Positions 16,349 to 25,160 of a stretch of DNA of 58,924 nt are shown here, piece by piece. Positions within the stretch are counted from its first letter, which is position 1, and the number at the start of each line of letters is the position of its first letter. This stretch comes from Chloroflexota bacterium (GTDB lineage Bacteria > Chloroflexota > Anaerolineae > Aggregatilineales > Phototrophicaceae): positions 304,511 through 363,434 of the forward strand of contig JACRPS010000011.1 in assembly GCA_016223085.1 (NCBI GenBank), in the 5' to 3' direction. The notes under the pieces were generated by a model that saw nothing but the letters and a program-made list of their open reading frames with translations, had not been told where the DNA came from and did not search any database. A program made the position numbers and the translations under genes.

Positions 16349-18476
16349 ATCTTCTGAATACTTCGTCGTTTTTGCGCTTGCGAACCGGCGGGCGCGGACG
16401 CAGGATGAAACCGACGAATAGCCCCATGCCGATCAGCACCGCAGCCAGCGGCAAACCGATCTGCGTTCGGGTGATTGCCTCCGGCGAAGACAGCGCGGCA
16501 GCTACCGTTGGTGTGAAGGTGGGCGGCAGAACGCTGACAACCGGCGCAGCGCTCCATGAAGCGCCCAGTCCTAGCGCCGCGTCTGGCGGCAGACTGCCCG
16601 GCGGAAGCACCGTCAGCGGCGCGGCGATGCCCTGTTTTTGAACCCGCGTCGTCAGCGCCGCCAGCTCGTCGCTAATCAGCCGCAGCACCAGTTCGTCCAG
16701 CCGTTCGACTGTATAATCCCCCTGCCGTCCGGCAGCCGGGTCAGCCGCCTCGCCAACATGCAGGTCAGGCCGCGCGTCGCCGGGCGCGCCGGGAACGCCC
16801 TGCTGGTACGTCAGGAAGATGAAGTGCCCCTGCGTCACCTGCGCGATCTGCCGGAAGATAAACTCGCCGATGGGCGACAGGCTGCTGGAGGCAATCGGGT
16901 GAATCTTGATACCGCGCTGCGCCGCGACCAGCATTTCCTGCGCGTAATCGTAGTCGCCGGGATAATCCAGGTGCGGCGGCGCGTCGGCCACCAGGAACAC
17001 CAGCTTGATGGTATCGTCGCCGCGCCAGCTTACGCCCTGCATCGCCTGATGCAGTGCCTCATTCAGCGACTCCGGCTCGTCGCCGCCGCCATCCGCGTAT
17101 TCACCCCGCAGGCTGGCCTGGAACGTCGCCACGTCCGGCACAAAATCGTAATTGCGCGTCACGTAGGCGTCGCCCCGGTCGCGATACGTCACCAGCCCGT
17201 AGCGCACGTCCACGTCCAGCGCGTCAATCTGCGCCGATATGCCGAGGATGTTGTTCTGCAACTGCGCCAGTTCGTCGCCCATGCTGCCAGTGGTATCCAG
17301 CAGAAACAGCACGTCCAGCCTGGTCTGCTGCTGCACACCAGCCTGCGGTAGCGTCACGTCCCAGGCCGCGCCCCGGTTGGCGTCCAGCATAAACTGCCCG
17401 GCGGCATCGCCCTTGCTGACCACCACGCGGAAAGCCGTTACGCCGCGCGACTCTGGCCACGCGTTGGGGAAAAACAGCGTTTGCCCGTTGGCTGCCGTGC
17501 GGGTTTCACTCACCAGCGTTTGGTCAGCGTAAACCTGCACCCGCGCCCCCGCTACCGGCAGGCCCTGCCCGTCGCTGACGGTGATAATCTGCCGCCCGGA
17601 TACGTCCACATCATGCACCAACGGGGCGTAATCCCGCAGAAAATTCTGCCGGTACAGCAGGTAATTGTCCCAGCGGGCGTTATCGTTGATCTCGCCCGCG
17701 CTTAGCGGGATGATGTCTACCGCTTGCGCTGGCGGCGGCAGCGGTGTGGGCGACGCCGTGAGTCCAGGCTGCGATTGTATCAGACCGGCAGTTGGCATGG
17801 CAGTTAGGTCGAACGGCAGGCTTGTCCTGGTGGGTGCCGGTGAAGCCGTAGCTGTCATTGCTGCTGCAACAGCAGTAGAAAGTTGTGAACCATCGTAAAG
17901 CGGAGTAATAGCAACCACAGTTCCAGGAACAGGCGACATCAGCACCACCGACGTTGCCACTGGCGGAACAGGCGACGAGTCAGCAGGAGGGGTCGCTGTG
18001 ATACGTGGCGCAAGTACAACCGTTGCAGAGAGCGCAGTTGGACTCATCACGGGCGTCACGCCTGTCGCTTGGACAGCGACGGCGGCAGGATTATAGGGAT
18101 TTACAATGTTGCTGAAGATATTGCCGATGGGCGGCCCCACCAGCGCCAACAGCAGCACAGATGTGCCAGCCAGCACCAGCAGCGCCGCCGCCAGCGAACC
18201 GCCTAATCGTATCCAGCGCCGCCGGGCGACGCGGTCGCTTTGAGCGCGTTTGCGCAGCGTGCTCTCAAGCCGGCGGCGAACCTGCACCTGTTCGTCGGCC
18301 ACGTCTGTAGAGAGGTCATCCTGCGCCGCCCGCGTGACCAATGCCGCCGTTTTTAACAGGTCACGCAAACGCGGCGCATGTTCGGGATAATCCCGCAGGC
18401 AGTCGTCCAGACTTTCGCCCGCCTGCATCCGGTCGAGACAGTCCGCTAGCGCGTCATGCAGCTTGTAATCAGCCAT
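16347..18476 (-). CDS. Membrane VWA-domain protein, candidate anti-sigma factor
   Basis: The 709-residue protein has a cytoplasmic N-terminus (residues 1-90: ALADCLDRMQAGESLDDCL, YPEHAPRLRDLL) of the kind found in DUF5667-like partners of ECF sigma factors. A membrane helix follows (about 91-115), then a long Thr/Pro linker, a small beta domain, and a VWA domain with an intact metal site (D394-x-T396-G-S398). A second helix and an Arg/Lys tail close it. The VWA part should lie outside the cell. The start overlaps the sigma-factor stop by 8 nt. A role holding the sigma factor at the membrane until the outer domain senses a signal fits the layout, but is inferred. Confidence 0.75.
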   Translation of the reverse strand: MADYKLHDALADCLDRMQAGESLDDCLRDYPEHAPRLRDLLKTAALVTRAAQDDLSTDVADEQVQVRRRLESTLRKRAQSDRVARRRWIRLGGSLAAALLVLAGTSVLLLALVGPPIGNIFSNIVNPYNPAAVAVQATGVTPVMSPTALSATVVLAPRITATPPADSSPVPPVATSVVLMSPVPGTVVAITPLYDGSQLSTAVAAAMTATASPAPTRTSLPFDLTAMPTAGLIQSQPGLTASPTPLPPPAQAVDIIPLSAGEINDNARWDNYLLYRQNFLRDYAPLVHDVDVSGRQIITVSDGQGLPVAGARVQVYADQTLVSETRTAANGQTLFFPNAWPESRGVTAFRVVVSKGDAAGQFMLDANRGAAWDVTLPQAGVQQQTRLDVLFLLDTTGSMGDELAQLQNNILGISAQIDALDVDVRYGLVTYRDRGDAYVTRNYDFVPDVATFQASLRGEYADGGGDEPESLNEALHQAMQGVSWRGDDTIKLVFLVADAPPHLDYPGDYDYAQEMLVAAQRGIKIHPIASSSLSPIGEFIFRQIAQVTQGHFIFLTYQQGVPGAPGDARPDLHVGEAADPAAGRQGDYTVERLDELVLRLISDELAALTTRVQKQGIAAPLTVLPPGSLPPDAALGLGASWSAAPVVSVLPPTFTPTVAAALSSPEAITRTQIGLPLAAVLIGMGLFVGFILRPRPPVRKRKNDEVFRR

Positions 18477-19041
18477 TGGTCGCCTCCGGTTCAGTCAGAA
18501 TCAGGCGCAGCGTGTCCAGCGCGCGGAATTGCAGCGATTTGATGGCGCTGACACTTTTGCCCATGATGTCGGCGGTTTCTTTCATGCTTAGTCGCTGGCC
18601 GAAGCGCAGAATCAGCACTTCCTGATGGTCGGCAGTCAGCATCCGCAGCGCGTGCCGGACGCGCTCCAGCGGGATGGTTTCGCTTAAAAACAGTTCGGGA
18701 TTGCTGTCAGTTGCGGACATCCAGTCCTCCACATCGTCCAGCGGCAGTTGCGGGCGCTCGCCATAGGTGCGGCTGATCTGATGGCGAGCGACGCTGAACA
18801 ACCAGCCGCGCAGGTTCTCGCGTGGGGCGCTTGGCCTGCCGAGGGACTCGATTAACTTCACAAACACCTCGCTCACGATGTCCTGCGCCTGGTCGCGGTT
18901 GCCCAGTTTTAAATGGGCATAGTGGTACAGCGGGGAGAAGTAACGTTCGTAGGTTTCGATCACAGCAGCCTCCTCACCCTGCCGTAGCCGCCGCAGCAAC
19001 GCATTTTCATCCACGATGTCCGGCAGAACCATCAGGAACAT
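18469..19041 (-). CDS. ECF-type RNA polymerase sigma factor
   Basis: The 190-residue protein has region 2 (YHYAHLKLGNRDQAQDIVSEVFVKLIE, then LRGWLFSVARHQISRTY) and region 4 (LTADHQEVLILRFGQRLSMKETADIMGKSVSAIKSLQFRALDTLR), with no region 1 or 3. ATG 19041 has a purine-rich AGGGGGTAGG a few bases upstream; ATG 19032 is an alternative. It is first in a two-gene unit and overlaps the membrane VWA gene. No target promoters can be named from this window. Confidence 0.92.
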   Translation of the reverse strand: MFLMVLPDIVDENALLRRLRQGEEAAVIETYERYFSPLYHYAHLKLGNRDQAQDIVSEVFVKLIESLGRPSAPRENLRGWLFSVARHQISRTYGERPQLPLDDVEDWMSATDSNPELFLSETIPLERVRHALRMLTADHQEVLILRFGQRLSMKETADIMGKSVSAIKSLQFRALDTLRLILTEPEATNG

Positions 19042-19149
19042 ACCTACCCCCTAACCGTGAGCGCCCTTCTGTGATTCATGAGTAGTATGGCACGCAAAAG
19101 GTTTCGGTGACTTTTGGCGCAGCGGCGCCGCTACGTTAAACTCTGGGAT

Positions 19150-19205
19150 TTAACGCAAAGTCATGGCGAAGCAAAGGCGCAAAGTTTGATCTTTCTTCGC
19201 GTTAA
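19150..19205. repeat. TTAACGC(A)AAG inverted element, AACGCAAAG/AAAGGCGC type
   Basis: TTAACGCAAAG (left) and CTTCGCGTTAA (right) form near-perfect inverted ends of a 56-nt element that also contains GCGAAG and CAAAGGCGC. The internal order is found again, reversed, at 26814-26843. Confidence 0.65.
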
Positions 19206-19226
19206 GTGTCTATCCATAAACCCTTG

Positions 19227-19254
19227 GTAGGGGCACGGCATGCCGTGCCCCTAC
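19227..19254. repeat. Palindromic intergenic repeat, copy 4
   Basis: A perfect 28-nt palindrome (GTAGGGGCACGGCA and its reverse complement, no loop). It lies 46 nt upstream of the SDR gene. The copy at 26702 has the same arms except for a two-base centre. Confidence 0.9.
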
Positions 19255-19300
19255 TGGCAAATAAAAGAGGTTTACGCATAGGTTCTAAATGAGGCATCTC

Positions 19301-20293
19301 ATGACCTTAACTGATAAAACGGTGCTTGTAACCGGCGCCACCGGCTTCCTGGGTGGCGCGGTGGCGCGGCGGCTGGCAGGCGAAGGCGCGCGGGTGCGGG
19401 CGCTGGTGCGGCGTCCGGGACGCGACCGTTACATCCGCGACGTACCCGGCATCGAACTGGTTGCGGGCGACATCACCGACCCTGACCGTATGAAAACGGT
19501 CGCACAGGGCTGCGACTACGTGTTCCACGTCGCGGCAGCCACCGGCGGCACGCTGGATTACCAGCGTAAGCTGAACGTAGACGGTACGCGCTACGTGATG
19601 CTGGCAGCGGCAGCAGCGCGGGTACAGCGTGTGGTACATGTCAGCACGATTGCCGTGTACGGCTATGGTTACGCGGGTGACATCACCGAGGACATCCCGC
19701 ACCAGCCGGGGCGCGTGCCGTATAATATCACCAAGTCGCAAGCCGAAGCGGTGGTGCGCGACATCGGCGCGCACCACAACGTGCCGTACAGCATCATCCG
19801 ACCCGGCATGATTTACGGCCCGCGTTCCGGCATGTGGACGCGGACGATGTTCAACCTGAGCAAACGCAAACCGACAATTTTTATCGGCGATGGCAGCGGC
19901 AGCGTCCCCTGCATTTACGTAGATGATGTGGTGGATTTGATGCTGACGCTGGCCGTTCACCCGGCGGCAGCCGGTGAAGCCTTTAACTGCGTGTCCGACC
20001 CCGCGCCCACGTGGCGCGACTTCCTCGGCGGCTATGCTCGGCTGGCCGGGCATCAAAGCTGGCTGGCGCTGCCTGCCCTGCCGCTGAAACTGGTCGCGCC
20101 GCTGGTTGAACTCATCCTCGTGCTGCGCGGCGAACCGCAGGCTGTGCCCGCGCTGCTTCCCTACATTCAGGCGTGCAAAACCTGCACAATGGACAAGGCC
20201 CGCCGGCTGTTGGGCTGGCAGCCGCAGGTGTGTCTCGATGAAGGGCTGCGCCGCTGTGAACCCTGGCTGCGGGAAGAAGGGCTGTTGCCATGA
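19301..20293 (+). CDS. NAD-dependent epimerase/dehydratase (extended SDR)
   Basis: The 330-residue protein has the Rossmann motif G12-ATGFLGG at the N-terminus and the catalytic Y141-N-I-T-K145 (YxxxK), with a Ser in VVHVSTIAVYG. An upstream ATG at 19289 is possible, but ATG 19301 is preceded by GAGG at the right distance. The pattern (VFHVAA, STIAVYGYGYAGDITED, FNCVSDPAPTWRDFL) recalls 3-beta-hydroxysteroid-dehydrogenase-like and sugar or dihydroflavonol reductase relatives. A methyltransferase starts 25 nt downstream, so the two may modify a common lipid or quinone-like molecule; that is a guess from context. Confidence 0.85.
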   Translation: MTLTDKTVLVTGATGFLGGAVARRLAGEGARVRALVRRPGRDRYIRDVPGIELVAGDITDPDRMKTVAQGCDYVFHVAAATGGTLDYQRKLNVDGTRYVMLAAAAARVQRVVHVSTIAVYGYGYAGDITEDIPHQPGRVPYNITKSQAEAVVRDIGAHHNVPYSIIRPGMIYGPRSGMWTRTMFNLSKRKPTIFIGDGSGSVPCIYVDDVVDLMLTLAVHPAAAGEAFNCVSDPAPTWRDFLGGYARLAGHQSWLALPALPLKLVAPLVELILVLRGEPQAVPALLPYIQACKTCTMDKARRLLGWQPQVCLDEGLRRCEPWLREEGLLP

Positions 20294-20317
20294 AACGGGT
20301 GCTGCCGGAATCATAAG

Positions 20318-21178
20318 ATGGAAATCCTGCTGGCCGAGGTTCTGAAACTGGCTCTGCTGGGCCTGCTGATCGCCGGGCTGATCGCGCTCGGCTGGTGGCT
20401 GCTGATCGCCAGTGAGGGCGTCTACCTGGGACGGCGCGTCGTGGTGTGGCTGTACGATCTGTACGCCCACCGCTACGACCGCGTGAAAAACTACCTGCGC
20501 GAATACGAGCATATGTACCTGGCGCAGCCAATCATGGACCGAATCGCGCCGCATCGTTCGCCGCTGGTGCTGGATGTGGCGACCGGCACGGGACGTATGC
20601 CGCTGGCGCTGCTGCGCCATGCCCATTTCCAGGGGCGGGTGATCGGCGTTGACCTCAGTCGCCGGATGCTGCGCTTCGCCGTCCGCAATCTGTATGTCTA
20701 TGACGACCGCGCCACGTTCATCTGGGCATCGGCGGAAAAGCTGCCGTTCCCGGATAACACCTTTGACGTGGTAACGTGTCTGGAGGCGCTGGAGTTTATG
20801 ACCAGCCCGCGCGCTGCGCTGGCGGAACAGGTGCGGGTGCTGCGCCCCGGTGGGCTGCTGCTGGTGACGCAGCGCATCAACACCCGTTACATGCCCGGCA
20901 AAACCTGGACGGCGGGACAGTTCCAGCAGATATTGACCGAGTTAGGCGTGCCGGATGCCGAGGCACAAATCTGGCAGGTGGACTACCGCAAAATCTGGGG
21001 ACGCAAGGCGGGCGACTCCCTTGTAACCGGCGCCCGCCCGCTGGCCGAAATCCTGCGCTGCCCCCGCTGCCGGCAGGCGCTGCTGCAACAGCAGGCCAGC
21101 GCCTGGGTCTGCCCGAACTGCGGCGCGCGAGCGACAGTCGGCGCGGACGGCGTGATTGAGTTATTTCCGGTGGAATAG
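20318..21178 (+). CDS. Membrane-anchored SAM methyltransferase with C-terminal zinc ribbon
   Basis: The 286-residue protein begins with one membrane helix (about 7-32), then a class I SAM methyltransferase domain with motif I VLDVATGTG (about 84-92), EKLPFPDNTFDVVTC and VLRPGGLLLVTQR. The tail has C248-PRC251 and C265-PNC268, a zinc-ribbon of the Trm112-like or UPF0434 type, here fused rather than separate. Start ATG at 20318 is 24 nt after the SDR stop. The anchoring helix suggests a lipid-soluble or membrane-near substrate. Substrate is not known. Confidence 0.82.
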   Translation: MEILLAEVLKLALLGLLIAGLIALGWWLLIASEGVYLGRRVVVWLYDLYAHRYDRVKNYLREYEHMYLAQPIMDRIAPHRSPLVLDVATGTGRMPLALLRHAHFQGRVIGVDLSRRMLRFAVRNLYVYDDRATFIWASAEKLPFPDNTFDVVTCLEALEFMTSPRAALAEQVRVLRPGGLLLVTQRINTRYMPGKTWTAGQFQQILTELGVPDAEAQIWQVDYRKIWGRKAGDSLVTGARPLAEILRCPRCRQALLQQQASAWVCPNCGARATVGADGVIELFPVE

Positions 21179-21250
21179 TTGTGCAAACCGGTTGCGTTTC
21201 TGCTCACCCTGCTATAAGCTGAAGGAAGCAGAAACAGCCGGGGAAGAACG

Positions 21251-21925
21251 ATGTCCCACCAGACCCATGACAGCGACGACCGCACCATCCCATCGCGCCG
21301 GTTTCCGGTTCTGTCTGACCTGCCGGAAGACCACGTTGAGGACAGCCCATCGGAACCGCTGTATCCTACCGAAGTGATTACGCGCCCGCTGCCACCCAGC
21401 GCACCCTGGCTGGTTCAGCAGCATTTTACCCAGCAGATAGACCTGGGCGCGGAACTGGCTTTCCGCTACCCGGCTCTGCCGCTGCTGTCGGTCACCCGCT
21501 TCCGCCCGTTGGACGCGCGGCACGGCGTCGCGCTGCTGGCGACCGCCGACGGCGTCGCCTCGCTGGTGGTGGACGCGGACGGCGCGAGCGGCAGCGTGGA
21601 CCTCGCGTTTTCCTTCGCCTCGGCACTGGCGCTCCACTTCCGGCTCGACCACTTGAGTACAATTGATCGCTCTGCCTGGCTGGAACGGATGCGGCGCGAT
21701 AAGGACGGCGTGGCCTTCCTGTGGAGCCAATCGCGCTGGGAGCAGGATTACCTGATCTCCGTGCTGCAAAGACGGTTTGTTAACCTGTACGCTTTTTCAC
21801 AGCAGCAGTTTACCGCCGCCGCCCGCCTGACGCCGGAGGCTGCCGGGAAGCTGTTTGACTGGCTGGAAACCCTCTGGACGCCGGGCAGCGGCGACACGCA
21901 GCCGCCGCAGTTGTTGACCTGGTAG
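21251..21925 (+). CDS. Hypothetical protein
   Basis: The 224-residue protein is not one I recognise. The first 45 residues are polar and probably disordered; the rest mixes beta-rich (LLSVTRFRPLDARHGVALLATADGVASLVVDADG) and helical segments. No signal peptide, membrane helix or catalytic motif is seen. It ends just before a palindromic repeat and a convergent gene. Confidence 0.6.
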   Translation: MSHQTHDSDDRTIPSRRFPVLSDLPEDHVEDSPSEPLYPTEVITRPLPPSAPWLVQQHFTQQIDLGAELAFRYPALPLLSVTRFRPLDARHGVALLATADGVASLVVDADGASGSVDLAFSFASALALHFRLDHLSTIDRSAWLERMRRDKDGVAFLWSQSRWEQDYLISVLQRRFVNLYAFSQQQFTAAARLTPEAAGKLFDWLETLWTPGSGDTQPPQLLTW

Positions 21926-21963
21926 CTGCTCTACTACAACCGATCTGTCGCCCCTTCGGGCTG

Positions 21964-21996
21964 CTGTAGGGACGAGGTAGTCCCTCGTCCCTACAG
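21964..21996. repeat. Palindromic intergenic repeat, copy 5
   Basis: CTGTAGGGACGAG and CTCGTCCCTACAG form a 13-bp perfect stem with a 7-nt centre. It sits between two convergent stops (21925 and 22002) and could end transcription from both sides. Confidence 0.85.
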
Positions 21997-22001
21997 GTTT
22001 G

Positions 22002-22604
22002 TTACGCCTTTTTCACCCCGCGCAGGTAGACCGCGCGCGGGTCGCGCCCGTAGGCCAGCCGCTTCGCCCATGTCGTCGGCAGTGAGCGCAGTTCACGCGC
22101 CGTCAGTGTGATAGGTGGCCGCATGTGAAACCCGTTTGCGGCCAGCACTTCCCACACTCGCTCACCGCCGGCTGCCAGCGACCAGCCGGCTTCGGCCAGC
22201 GCCCCGCCGTTGAACCGAACTTCCAGACTGGCGTTCGGGCAGGTAATCGCCTCCAAACTGGACAGCAGCGCCGGGTCGTCGGTCAGCAGCCCATCCAGCA
22301 GACTACCCCAGGGAAAGTTGATCGTCACCTGCGCCGCCAGTCCACACAGTTCAGGTGGCAGCGTCCGCGCGTTGCTGATGACAAATAGGCTGTTTGCCGG
22401 CGCGCGGCGCGAAACGTCGTGCAGGTTTTCACGGCAGGCGTCAACGCCGATGGCGAAGGCGTCCGGGCACGTCTGCGCCACGTGTCGGACGAAGCGCCCA
22501 TCGCCCGTGCCAATGTCCATGTGGATGGTGTTATAACCGGCCAGCCGTTCGGCCAGCGCCGATGCGTCCATAAACGAGGCGTGTTTGCCTCGGATGATCT
22601 CCAT
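22002..22604 (-). CDS. KamB/NpmA-like 16S rRNA (adenine-1408-N1) methyltransferase homologue
   Basis: The 200-residue protein has the SAM motif HMDIGTGDGRFVRHVA (29-43), IGVDACRENL (52-61), the catalytic-region N-F97-PWG100-SLLDGLL, and STW-like PTTWAKRLAYG (177-186). The two tryptophans W99 and W179 fall where KamB and NpmA place the pair that stacks on flipped A1408. The length (about 200-220) also fits. Enzymes of this family add a methyl at N1 of A1408 in the ribosomal A site; in producers and in acquired form this gives aminoglycoside resistance. In this genome a housekeeping or self-protection role is equally possible. The ATG has AGGAGG just upstream, partly inside a hairpin (22613-22654). 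Confidence 0.8.
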   Translation of the reverse strand: MEIIRGKHASFMDASALAERLAGYNTIHMDIGTGDGRFVRHVAQTCPDAFAIGVDACRENLHDVSRRAPANSLFVISNARTLPPELCGLAAQVTINFPWGSLLDGLLTDDPALLSSLEAITCPNASLEVRFNGGALAEAGWSLAAGGERVWEVLAANGFHMRPPITLTARELRSLPTTWAKRLAYGRDPRAVYLRGVKKA

Positions 22605-23012
22605 GCTCTCCTCCTGTTTTGTCGCGTCGTGCTGAGGGACGAAAACAAAACAGGCCGGAGGCGCGCGGGCACGGCTGCCGATAGATAGAGTACAGCAGCG
22701 TCAGGCACCGTCCAGGTCGTCGGGAGTCGGTTTTTGTCGGAATCGGGGAACAGTTAACCAGGCCCAGCGGGGCGGAGCGTTAACCGCAAAGCGAACGAGG
22801 ATTAAGGATCAACAGGGTGGCCGGGTGAGATACTTCCAGTTATGCATGTAACACCGCCGGTTGAGATGCTTATGTATGGTGATTGTATTGTAGCAGAAGC
22901 GCCGTAACGATTTCCATATAGACTGTACGCATGGCGGTGCAATTTGGTTGCTTTTTGGTTTTGTTTCTGCCATCATTAAAAAGATGACCTTCATCGTAAT
23001 AAGGAGCGCCGC
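22605..23012. other. 408-nt divergent intergenic region
   Basis: It separates the rRNA methyltransferase (minus) from the DUF255 gene (plus). Next to the methyltransferase is the SD-touching hairpin. The right part is AT-rich, with TTGAGA at 22861 and weak -10-like bases about 17 nt on, and ends with AAGGAG before the TTG start at 23013. Short frames here do not look coding. Confidence 0.6.
22613..22654 (-). promoter_or_regulatory. 5'-leader hairpin overlapping the Shine-Dalgarno of the rRNA methyltransferase
   Basis: On the minus strand CCTGTTTTGT and ACAAAACAGG (10-bp perfect stem) flank an inner TCGT/ACGA stem. The distal arm runs straight into AGGAG, so its last AGG is part of the ribosome site, nine bases before the ATG. 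Closing the hairpin would tie up part of that site. The reading as a translational switch is inference. Confidence 0.55.
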
Positions 23013-25058
23013 TTGAACCGCCTCCAGTACGAAACCAGCCCCTATCTGCGCCAGCACGCCGACAACCCGGTGGACTGGTACGCTTGGGGTGATGAAGCCT
23101 TCGCCCGCGCCAGAGCCGAAGACAAACCCATCCTCCTCAGCATCGGCTACAGTGCCTGTCACTGGTGCCACGTCATGGCCCACGAGAGTTTTGAACACGA
23201 ACCCACTGCACAGATGATGAACGATCTGTTTATCAATATCAAGGTGGACCGCGAAGAACGCCCCGACGTGGACGACATTTACATGCAGGCTGTTCAGGCC
23301 ATGACCGGACATGGCGGCTGGCCGATGACGGTGTTTCTGCTGCCGGATGGCCGCCCGTTTTACGGCGGTACGTACTTCCCGCGTGAGCCGCGTCAGGGAA
23401 TGCCGGCCTTCCGGCAGGTGCTGGCGGGGGTGGCTGATGCTTACCGCCAGCGCCGCGCCCAGGTCGAACAGGCTGCCTCTGAATTGACGGACGCGCTCCG
23501 GCGTGATTTTCTGGGTATTGGCGGCGACTCTGGCGCGATTAACGCTGAACTGCTGAACGAAGCGGCGCAGGGCATAGGGCGTAATTCCGATAAACGCAAC
23601 GGCGGCTTTGGCGGCGCGCCGAAGTTCCCGCAGCCAATGAATCTGGAATTTCTGCTACGGTCCTATGCCCGCACCGGCGACGCTAACCTGCTGCATATGG
23701 TCACGTTCACGCTGCAAAAAATGGCGCGCGGCGGCATTTACGACCAGCTTGGCGGCGGTTTCCACCGCTACAGCGTGGACGCCATCTGGTTGGTACCGCA
23801 TTTTGAGAAGATGCTGTACGACAACGCCCAGCTCAGCCGCGTCTATCTCCACATCTGGCAGATCACCCGTGACGTATTTTTCCGGCGTATCGCCGAAGAA
23901 GTTTACGATTACATCCTGCGCGAGATGACAGCGCCGGAAGGCGGCTTCTACAGCACCACCGACGCCGACAGCGAAGGCGAAGAGGGCCGGTTCTTCGTCT
24001 GGAGCGCCGACGAACTGCGCGACATACTGGGCGATGACGCCAGCGTAGCGATTGAATACTGGGGGGTGACGCCGCGCGGCAACTTTGAAGGGCACAACAT
24101 CCTCTACGTGGCCAACGATGACGCAGTGGTGGCGGAACGATTAAACCTGTCAGTTGATGACCTGCGGGCGAAAATCGCCACGATCAGGGATAAGCTGTTT
24201 GCCGTCCGGTCGCAGCGCGTCCCGCCCGGACTGGACGACAAAATCCTGACCGCCTGGAATGGTATGATACTGGCAAGCCTGGCCGAAGCCGCCCGCGTCC
24301 TCAAGCGCCCGGATTACCGTGAGGCCGCCGTGAAAAATGCCGAGTTCCTGCTGGCTGAACTGCAAAGGGATGGGCGGCTGCTCCGCACCCATAAAGACGG
24401 CGTGAGTAAAATTGACGCCTATCTGGAAGACTATGCGAATTTGATTGACGGCCTGCTGGAACTGTACCAGACGACCTTTGACGAACGCTGGTTCATCGAA
24501 GCACGGCGGCTGGCCGATCACGTTCTGGAACACTTCCCCGCGCCGGACGGCGGTTTCTACGACACCGGCGACGAACACGAAACGCTGATCGTCCGCCCGC
24601 GCAATTTGCAGGATAACGCCACGCCTTCCGGCAATTCGATGATGGCGAAGCAGTTAATCCGGCTGGCAGCTTACACCGGCGACGCCCGTTACGACGAAGC
24701 GGCGCGTAAGGCGCTCGGCCTGCTGGTGGAGGCGCTGCGCCAGGTGCCGCAGGCATTTGGCGAAGCCCTCAACGCCGCCGATATGCTGGCGAACGGGCTG
24801 GCGGAAGTGGCGGTCGTCGGCAGCCCTGCCGACCCTCGCACACTGGAACTGCTCGACGTGGTGCAGACACCCTACCGCCCCAATCTCATCACAGCCTTAG
24901 CGGCGGCCAGCGTTGAGGATGAGCATCCGATTCCGCTGCTGGCCTACCGCACGATGAAAAACGGCCAGCCGACCGTGTACGTCTGCCGGAACTTCGTCTG
25001 CCAGATGCCGGTGACCACACCCGATGAGGTGCGCAACCTACTTGATAAGGCAGGATGA
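23013..25058 (+). CDS. YyaL/DUF255 thioredoxin-fold protein (Spermatogenesis-associated 20 family)
   Basis: The 681-residue protein has the thioredoxin-like DUF255 N-terminal domain: [24 protein letters not shown] opening, C49-H-W-C52-H active site and [24 protein letters not shown] six-hairpin-like domain fills the rest (about 180-680). This matches the YyaL/SSP411 family in length and order. The start codon is TTG at 23013 with AAGGAG seven bases upstream. The function in bacteria is not established; a sugar-binding or redox role is assumed from the folds. It is followed by a hairpin repeat and the disulfide-reductase-like gene. Confidence 0.92.
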   Translation: MNRLQYETSPYLRQHADNPVDWYAWGDEAFARARAEDKPILLSIGYSACHWCHVMAHESFEHEPTAQMMNDLFINIKVDREERPDVDDIYMQAVQAMTGHGGWPMTVFLLPDGRPFYGGTYFPREPRQGMPAFRQVLAGVADAYRQRRAQVEQAASELTDALRRDFLGIGGDSGAINAELLNEAAQGIGRNSDKRNGGFGGAPKFPQPMNLEFLLRSYARTGDANLLHMVTFTLQKMARGGIYDQLGGGFHRYSVDAIWLVPHFEKMLYDNAQLSRVYLHIWQITRDVFFRRIAEEVYDYILREMTAPEGGFYSTTDADSEGEEGRFFVWSADELRDILGDDASVAIEYWGVTPRGNFEGHNILYVANDDAVVAERLNLSVDDLRAKIATIRDKLFAVRSQRVPPGLDDKILTAWNGMILASLAEAARVLKRPDYREAAVKNAEFLLAELQRDGRLLRTHKDGVSKIDAYLEDYANLIDGLLELYQTTFDERWFIEARRLADHVLEHFPAPDGGFYDTGDEHETLIVRPRNLQDNATPSGNSMMAKQLIRLAAYTGDARYDEAARKALGLLVEALRQVPQAFGEALNAADMLANGLAEVAVVGSPADPRTLELLDVVQTPYRPNLITALAAASVEDEHPIPLLAYRTMKNGQPTVYVCRNFVCQMPVTTPDEVRNLLDKAG

Positions 25059-25065
25059 TTTTTTC

Positions 25066-25130
25066 AACCGCCATGACGCCAGGGACGCTAAGATTTTTCT
25101 TTTCTTGGCGCTCTCGGCGACTTGGCGGTT
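25066..25130. repeat. AACCGCC...GGCGGTT long inverted repeat
   Basis: Two 27-nt arms (25066-25092 and 25104-25130) pair with a few mismatches around an 11-nt T-rich loop. The element starts seven bases after the DUF255 stop and ends about 30 nt before the next gene's start. It could fold in the message between the two genes. Confidence 0.75.
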
Positions 25131-25160
25131 CACAGGACTTGAATAGAAAGGGGGATGGTC

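Noticed and set aside
22809-23312. Minus-strand frame opposite the DUF255 gene start
   Set aside because: Most of it is antisense to the DUF255 domain with the CHWC motif; the rest is AT-rich gap with no ribosome site.
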